A stretch of DNA of 64,000 nucleotides from Serpens gallinarum (lineage in GTDB: Bacteria; Pseudomonadota; Gammaproteobacteria; Pseudomonadales; Pseudomonadaceae), in the NCBI RefSeq assembly GCF_014836765.1, contig NZ_JACSQG010000007.1:1-64000 (forward strand), in the 5' to 3' direction. The position numbers and the translations under genes are program-made. Shown here piece by piece: positions 59,007 to 64,000 of the stretch. Within the stretch, counting starts at the first letter, position 1. Each line of letters begins with the position of its first letter. The notes below the pieces were generated by a model. That model made no database searches. It worked only from the letters and a program-made list of their open reading frames with translations, and had not been told where the DNA came from.

Positions 59007-59522
59007 TCAGCGATTACGCGCCACCTGCCCCTCGTCGAAAATCCGCTTGGCGCCTTGATAGGTGTTTTGCCAATAACGGCTGGACAGGCTGTCCAGCCGC
59101 ACGGTGCCGCCCGAAGAGGGGGCATGCACGAAGCGTCCTTCGCCAACGTAGATGCCGGCATGGCTGACATTGCTACCGCCGCTGGTCGCAAAGAACACCA
59201 GGTCGCCGGGCTGCAGTGCACCGCGTTTGATGCTGGGCGCCCGCAGGGTGCTCAACTGGGCTGTGGTGCGTGGCAACTGGATACCGGCGGCATCGCGATA
59301 TACGAAGCCGATCAATCCGCTACAGTCGAAACCGCCCGCTGGCGTATTGCCGCCCCAACGGTACGGGGTGCCGACCAGACCGATGGCGCGAAACAGTACG
59401 TCGCTGGGAACCGCAGTCGCGGAACGCGGCGTAAACACGATGCTGGTTTGCGGCGCGGGGGATGAACAGGCGCCAAGCAGGCTGACCACTATGAGCAGGG
59501 CAATGCGAGCCAAGACAGGCAT
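59007..59522 (-). CDS. NlpC/P60 lipoprotein endopeptidase (shorter)
   Basis: 171 residues. Lipobox LLGAC (Cys19), then an NlpC/P60 domain with catalytic C67 (GFDCSG), H121 (SHAGIY) and H133 (FVHAP). Cuts peptide stems of peptidoglycan, probably D-Glu-mDAP bonds. Paired with the longer paralogue at 59601-60236, the usual Pseudomonas arrangement. Confidence 0.92.
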   Translation of the reverse strand: MPVLARIALLIVVSLLGACSSPAPQTSIVFTPRSATAVPSDVLFRAIGLVGTPYRWGGNTPAGGFDCSGLIGFVYRDAAGIQLPRTTAQLSTLRAPSIKRGALQPGDLVFFATSGGSNVSHAGIYVGEGRFVHAPSSGGTVRLDSLSSRYWQNTYQGAKRIFDEGQVARNR

Positions 59523-59600
59523 GGTAGACGTCCCAAAAGTGAAAGCGCCATCACTGTGTAGCGTAAGACGTGCAGGTGCAAGCCTTACGCGCCCTGCCTG

Positions 59601-60236
59601 TTAGCGCTGAGTCGTCTGCCCTTGGCCGGCAAGCTGCGCCAGATTGAGCGTCGGTACGCTGTCGGTGGTCAGTACGCGCTTGGCCTGCAAGTAACGTGTG
59701 CTCCAGTAACCCTGGTCCAGACGATCTATACGCACGCCGCTGCGGCGACTGGCGGAATGGATGAACTGCTGATCGCCAATATAGATCCCGGCATGGTTCA
59801 CCCGGCCACCGCGGCCACGGGTGCTGAAGAAAATGATGTCCCCCGGCTGCAGTTCGCCCCGCGTCACACGGGGGGCGTTCAACTGGACCATCTCACGGGT
59901 GGTTCGGGGTAGTTTGATCCCGGCCTCCTCATGAAACAGATAGCCAATGAAACCACTGCAGTCGAACCCCGTCTTGGTTGACGTCCCGCCATAGCGGTAA
60001 GGGGTGCCGAGCAACTGCTGGCCACGATTGAGAATGCTGTCGGCCAGCTGTTCCAATTGCTGGCTTTCCAGCTCAACCAGGCGCGCCTCGATCTGTTGCT
60101 CAAACACCTCTATCTGGGCACTCAACGCCTCCAGCGGCGGAGCAGCGGGTTCAGTGTGTTGCGAAGGGGTGGAAGCACAACCTGTCAGAAATACAACGAG
60201 AGCCAAAGGCACGAAATGTGCGAAGCGTGTGGGCAT
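59601..60236 (-). CDS. NlpC/P60 lipoprotein endopeptidase (longer)
   Basis: 211 residues from MPTRFAHFVP; a GTG two codons upstream is an alternative. Lipobox FLTGC (Cys20), a coiled coil (about 35-70; EVFEQQIEARLVELESQQLEQL) absent from its neighbour, then the NlpC/P60 domain with C93 (GFDCSG), H148 and H160. The coiled coil suggests oligomerisation or a partner. Same strand as the shorter paralogue, 78 bases upstream. Confidence 0.9.
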   Translation of the reverse strand: MPTRFAHFVPLALVVFLTGCASTPSQHTEPAAPPLEALSAQIEVFEQQIEARLVELESQQLEQLADSILNRGQQLLGTPYRYGGTSTKTGFDCSGFIGYLFHEEAGIKLPRTTREMVQLNAPRVTRGELQPGDIIFFSTRGRGGRVNHAGIYIGDQQFIHSASRRSGVRIDRLDQGYWSTRYLQAKRVLTTDSVPTLNLAQLAGQGQTTQR

Positions 60237-60522
60237 GGGCACGGCCGTGTCGGTTAAAAAAGTGGCGAAACTATGCCAACCGGTAAATCGATTTTCAAAT
60301 TCTATCGATCATTCAGTGACCAACGGCGATGACCGAAACTTCTAAGCGCCCCTGAACGGCACGGATATCGCAGAGGCGGCGCTCTTGGCGCGGGGGAAAG
60401 TTGAATCGCTCAAGCTTAACGTGGACCCTCGCCAGCGTAGTATCCCGACTCGACAATGCTGGATAATCACGTCGCAGGAGGCAAAAACCATTCTTTAGTT
60501 AACGCAGGGAAGTCCGCTGCTC

Positions 60523-61194
60523 TTAATGATTCACCGTATAGGCCAACATCATCGACAGCTGGCACAGCGGCCTGCCACTTTCTGCCTGCCATTGGTTAAA
60601 GGCCGCTTGCACCTGAGCCAGGTCACGAAGACTGGTGGGCGCCTTGTCGATGATCTCCTGCGCCTTGAGCGCAGCGACCACATCCTCGGCGGGCACGAAG
60701 GTATCTTTGCCGACCATGCGTAAGAAGCGCGGCGCCGACAAACCACCCAGCTGGCTGCCATGCTTGGCCAGATACTTCCACAGGCCGACGATGTCGCTCT
60801 GCGGCCAATCAGCAATTAACGCGCCGAAGCTGCCTTTCTCTCTGGCCACGTCCAGGATGAACTGCGCATTGCGCGGCACGCTCTTGAGCTTGCCGAAATG
60901 GCGAATCAGCCGCGCATCCTGCATCAGCCGCTCCACATGCTCAGCGCTCATCAACACGACCTTGTTGGGATCGAAGCCGAAGAATACCTCCTCGAACGCC
61001 GGCCACTTGGCATCCACCAGACTGTGTTTGAGCCCGGCGCGAAACACCCGTAAGGCCAGCTGCGACAAATACCGATCATCTGTCATGGTACGCAACGCCT
61101 CGGAACTTCTTGGCACTGGCAAGCGTGCCTCCAGCGCCGCCGTCGAGCCGAAACGGTTCAGACAGTATTCGTGAAGCCACTGGTAGTTGCGCAT
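60523..61194 (-). CDS. divergent Tag-family (3-methyladenine glycosylase I-like) protein
   Basis: 223 residues; the middle matches E. coli Tag closely (FDPNKVVLMSAEHVERLMQDARLIRHFGKLKSV). But the substrate-recognition Glu38 of Tag aligns with Arg here (LALRVFRAGL against LCLEGQQAGL), Trp46 with His, and the zinc-site Cys/His residues at both ends are absent. It may recognise another lesion or structure. Name as a Tag-fold protein only. Divergent from the PaeA-like gene, 211 bases apart. Confidence 0.72.
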   Translation of the reverse strand: MRNYQWLHEYCLNRFGSTAALEARLPVPRSSEALRTMTDDRYLSQLALRVFRAGLKHSLVDAKWPAFEEVFFGFDPNKVVLMSAEHVERLMQDARLIRHFGKLKSVPRNAQFILDVAREKGSFGALIADWPQSDIVGLWKYLAKHGSQLGGLSAPRFLRMVGKDTFVPAEDVVAALKAQEIIDKAPTSLRDLAQVQAAFNQWQAESGRPLCQLSMMLAYTVNH

Positions 61195-61405
61195 GGGATA
61201 AGCCTACGGAAGTCGGTTTGCTACGGGGGGCACAGGGTGCCGTGGCAGCGTGGCAAGTGCAACGTAGTGAGGCTCTTGGCCAGGGCATTCGGCCCATGAG
61301 CATCTACAGTGTTCACAGGTGCTTGTTCGTCTCGCTGTGCGTCATGCTTGCCGTTACGGGCGCATGGTAATCTCCGCCACCTTTTCCATTGCCCTGCGCA
61401 CCCTT

Positions 61406-62725
61406 ATGAGCTTCAGCCAAAGCCTTCTCCTCCTGACCGCCCTGATTCTGTTCAGCGCGTTCTTCTCTCTTGCCGAAATTGCCCTGGCCGCCTCGCGCCC
61501 GATCAAACTGCGCCAGATGGCCGACGAGGGCAGCGCCAATGCCCGGCGGGTCATCCATACCCAGGCCAACCCCGGTCATTATTTTACGGTGGTGCAGATC
61601 GGCATGAACGCCCTGGCCATTCTCGGCGGGATTGTCGGCGAGGGGTTCCTCAGCCCGCTATTCACCCAGCTGTTGGTGCCGCACATGGCCGCCGCGCAGG
61701 CCGCCACCCTGGCGTTCGTAGTGTCCTTTACTCTCACTACCTCATTGTTCATCGTGATTACCGACCTGGTGCCCAAACAGGTCGCCATGGCGATTCCCGA
61801 GCAGCTCGCCGTGCGTGTTATTGGCCCGATGCAGATCCTCACCACAGTGCTCAAGCCCGTGGTACTGATCTATTCCTGGCTGGTCAGTGGCCTGATCGCA
61901 TTGTTCAACCTCCCGCGCAAGCGCGATGACAGCATTACCCCGGACGACATCATGGCAATGACCGAAGCCGGCGCCCAATCCGGCACCCTCGATCGCCACG
62001 AGCAGCAGGTCATCGAAAACATCTTCGAACTGGAAACCCGCACGCTGCCCAGTGCCATGACGCACCGCGACGCCATCGCCTATTTTCTGCACGATGACCC
62101 CGATACATTGATCCGCTCACGGATCAGCGACGCCCCCCATTCGTCCTACCCGGTCTGTGATGGTGACATCGACCACATCATCGGTTACGTCACTATCAAG
62201 GACCTGTTCAGGCGGGTGGTAAACAACCAACCCATCGCACTCAATGATCCGGGCCTGCTACGCAAGCCGCTGGTGGTTCCGGATCGCCTAACCCTGGCGG
62301 AAATGCTCAAGCAGTTTCGTCAGGCCGGCGAGACCTTCGCCTTGATCGTCAATGAATACAGCCTGGTAGTCGGCCTGGTCAGCCTCAACGACGTGATGAG
62401 CATCGTGATGGGCGACATGGTTTCGCCCTGGTACGAGGAACAGATCGTGCGCCGCGACGCCAATTCCTGGCTGATCGACGGCATTACCCCCATTCAGGAT
62501 GTGCGCCGGGCGCTAGAGATCGACAGCGTGCCCCACGAAGACGAGTATGAAACCCTTGCCGGCCTGCTGATGACCATGTTGCGCCGCGTGCCGAAACGCA
62601 CCGACAGCGTGACCTGGGGCGGCTACACCTTCGAGGTGATGGATGTGGACAGCTACCGGATCGACCAGGTGATGGCGACACGCATCACGCCGCAGCTGGG
62701 CAAGGAAGGCTCTGAGCAGGAGTAA
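61406..62725 (+). CDS. PaeA/YtfL-like CorC-family membrane protein
   Basis: 439 residues; CNNM/DUF21 membrane domain (FFSLAEIALAASRPIKLRQMADEG, GHYFTVVQIGMNALAILGGI), CBS pair (about 205-325) and C-terminal CorC_HlyC domain. Closest described relative is E. coli PaeA (YtfL), linked to cadaverine/putrescine export; substrate inferred. Start MSFSQSLLLL; two upstream in-frame ATGs are less likely. Confidence 0.85.
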   Translation: MSFSQSLLLLTALILFSAFFSLAEIALAASRPIKLRQMADEGSANARRVIHTQANPGHYFTVVQIGMNALAILGGIVGEGFLSPLFTQLLVPHMAAAQAATLAFVVSFTLTTSLFIVITDLVPKQVAMAIPEQLAVRVIGPMQILTTVLKPVVLIYSWLVSGLIALFNLPRKRDDSITPDDIMAMTEAGAQSGTLDRHEQQVIENIFELETRTLPSAMTHRDAIAYFLHDDPDTLIRSRISDAPHSSYPVCDGDIDHIIGYVTIKDLFRRVVNNQPIALNDPGLLRKPLVVPDRLTLAEMLKQFRQAGETFALIVNEYSLVVGLVSLNDVMSIVMGDMVSPWYEEQIVRRDANSWLIDGITPIQDVRRALEIDSVPHEDEYETLAGLLMTMLRRVPKRTDSVTWGGYTFEVMDVDSYRIDQVMATRITPQLGKEGSEQE

Positions 62726-62787
62726 GCCCAGGCGGGCAGCCTTTGGGTGCGGCTTGATTCGCCAAAGGCAACCTCCTAGGGTCTGCG

Positions 62788-62818
62788 CCGGGGTTGATTT
62801 CAAGCCTGCCCCGGTTTT
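62788..62818 (+). terminator. probable terminator after the PaeA-like gene
   Basis: CCGGGG (62788-62793) and CCCCGG (62809-62814) with a 15-base loop, followed by TTTT (62815-62818), 62 bases after the stop codon. Confidence 0.5.
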
Positions 62819-63109
62819 CAGGAATGGATGCAAAAACTTGTAACAATGACTCATAAGCTCAGCAATTGAATTCCTTTACCCTTCTCGACCTTCGTTTCCA
62901 TTTCGGATTTTATGGACAGTGACAGTAGCAAACCGCCCTCGCCGTGCAGGCCGAGAGCGGCTCAATCTCCAGGCAGTGCCTTTCGGCGCCTAGCCTCTCG
63001 CAGCCCTTGCGCTGCATCTCTGGTTAATCGGCTGACGTTTTCGCTGCGACCCCAACGGGTTCGTGGATCGTTCGGCTGTACCCGTTTTCCCATCAAGAGC
63101 ATGCACTAA
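62819..63109. other. leader/promoter region of the terC-like gene
   Basis: About 290 bases, with several GC-rich hairpin-prone stretches (62940-63040). A 65-codon plus-strand open frame (62912-63109) ends in TAA directly followed by the terC ATG (TAAATG), but its composition (Ser/Arg/Pro rich) looks like chance. I do not see a yybP-ykoY manganese riboswitch consensus. Confidence 0.35.
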
Positions 63110-64000
63110 ATGGAATGGATCGCTGATCCCACCGCCTGGCTGGGGCTGTTGACCCTGATCGTCCTGGAAATCGTTCTGGGCATCGACAACCTGGTCTTCA
63201 TCGCGATTCTCGCGGACAAACTGCCGCCCGAGCAGCGCGACCGAGCGCGCATGATCGGCTTGAGCCTGGCGATGATCATGCGCCTGGGTCTGCTGGCCAG
63301 CATCGCCTGGCTGGTGACCCTGACGCAGCCGCTGTTCAGCGTGTTCGACCATGCCTTCTCCGGCCGCGACCTGATCATGCTGTTCGGCGGCATCTTCCTG
63401 CTGTTCAAGGCGACGATGGAGTTGCACGAGCGGCTCGAAGGCCACACTCACCAAGTCTCCGGCAGCAAGGCCTATGCGCGCTTTTGGCCGGTGGTCGCGC
63501 AGATCATAGTGCTCGACGCGGTGTTCTCGCTGGACGCGGTCATCACCGCCGTGGGTATGGTCGAGCATTTGCCGGTGATGATGATTGCGGTGGTGATCTC
63601 CATGGGCCTGATGATGGTCGCCAGCAAACCCCTGACCGCCTTCGTCAATGCCCGCCCCACCGTCATCATGCTGTGCCTGGGCTTTTTGATGATGATCGGC
63701 TTCAGCCTGACGGCCGAAGGGTTCGGATTCCACATTCCGAAAGGCTACCTGTACGCCGCCATTGGCTTCTCGATTGCCATCGAGTTCTTCAATCAGTTGG
63801 CCCGCTCGCGGCGCAAACGCAGCCTGCAGGGCGAGCGCGGGCTGCGCGACCGCACCGCCCATGCGGTGATGCGTCTGCTCGGCGGCAAGGTAGAAATGGA
63901 TGAAGTGGGCGAGGAGATTGCCGACATGCTCGGCGGTGCCACGGGCGATGGCGTGCCGTTCGATCGACGCGAGCGCGTCATGATCCGCGGTGTGCTGGGT
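63110..64000 (+). CDS. TerC-family membrane protein, probably TerC-CBS-CorC type (partial)
   Basis: Open to the window end: 297 codons without a stop. Begins [34 protein letters not shown]; TerC membrane domain of seven segments to about residue 235, with Asp residues in GIDNLVF and [11 protein letters not shown] that fit a metal path. After it a cytoplasmic stretch ([15 protein letters not shown]...) leads towards what should be a CBS pair (YegH/YoaE layout). TerC proteins take part in manganese efflux or metal loading of exported proteins. The 3' end is missing. Confidence 0.88.
   Translation, partial: MEWIADPTAWLGLLTLIVLEIVLGIDNLVFIAILADKLPPEQRDRARMIGLSLAMIMRLGLLASIAWLVTLTQPLFSVFDHAFSGRDLIMLFGGIFLLFKATMELHERLEGHTHQVSGSKAYARFWPVVAQIIVLDAVFSLDAVITAVGMVEHLPVMMIAVVISMGLMMVASKPLTAFVNARPTVIMLCLGFLMMIGFSLTAEGFGFHIPKGYLYAAIGFSIAIEFFNQLARSRRKRSLQGERGLRDRTAHAVMRLLGGKVEMDEVGEEIADMLGGATGDGVPFDRRERVMIRGVLG

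Noticed and set aside
62726-63109. yybP-ykoY manganese riboswitch before terC
   Set aside because: The conserved loop sequences of that riboswitch are missing, only general GC-rich pairing is present.

Overview
The window is a stretch of Pseudomonas-type gammaproteobacterial chromosome: high GC, short intergenic gaps, Shine-Dalgarno starts, and gene order that matches (from memory) the conserved Pseudomonas block hom-thrC-dsbC / rplS-trmD-rimM-rpsP-ffh / purT / purL-mltF / tadA / guaAB / xseA / oprC / leuA. No species name can be given from sequence alone. I see no insertion sequence, prophage, CRISPR array or rRNA. There is one tRNA, tRNA-Ala(GGC), with a near-consensus promoter at the left edge.

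Left part (0-25 kb) is mainly housekeeping: endonuclease I, a DMT exporter, omega-amidase, threonine synthesis (hom, thrC), dsbC, the rpsP-rimM-trmD-rplS ribosome/tRNA operon with ffh, a YpjD/CcsA-like protein, a CorC-type transporter, purT, a gamma-carbonic anhydrase, two Nudix hydrolases, an L,D-transpeptidase, and purL divergent from mltF. An unusual small protein (7532-8200) carries a complete two-motif MshEN (c-di-GMP-binding type) module on a short membrane/secreted-looking protein.

The middle (25-39 kb) mixes accessory transport with core genes: a sulfate uptake operon sbp-cysT-cysW that ends in a terminator without the usual cysA ATPase gene; an unrecognised membrane/coiled-coil protein; tadA; a Tat-exported multicopper oxidase; a LysR regulator divergent from a TauE/SafE permease; a long BetT-type betaine/choline transporter; then guaB-guaA. 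Next come xseA, an M23 peptidase, a YbdG-like MscS channel, the copper receptor gene oprC with its DUF2946 partner, and leuA. A single AT-richer acyltransferase-3 gene after leuA looks acquired.

The right part (51-59 kb) is a cobalamin nucleotide-loop cluster: cobS, cobC, cobT, cobU and bluB, plus a second, divergent CobT homologue (57629-58726). In this homologue both positions aligned with the catalytic/active-site glutamates of CobT are changed (Glu to Gly and Glu to Asp). It is preceded by an 88-bp multi-hairpin element. This pair is the most interesting thing in the window. Together BluB (makes dimethylbenzimidazole), CobU (activates adenosylcobinamide), CobT (makes alpha-ribazole phosphate), CobS (joins the halves) and CobC (removes phosphate) complete B12; what the second CobT adds is unknown. 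The window ends with two NlpC/P60 lipoproteins, a Tag-family protein that lacks the canonical Glu and zinc ligands, a PaeA/YtfL-like CorC protein and a TerC-family membrane protein cut by the window edge.

Several intercistronic gaps hold long imperfect inverted repeats of two apparent families: short tandem heptamer-like hairpins (thrC/hom, tadA/multicopper oxidase, guaA/guaB) and GTAGGGTGG/GTGGATNG hairpins (xseA/M23, DUF4824 3' end, and perhaps downstream of the MscS channel).
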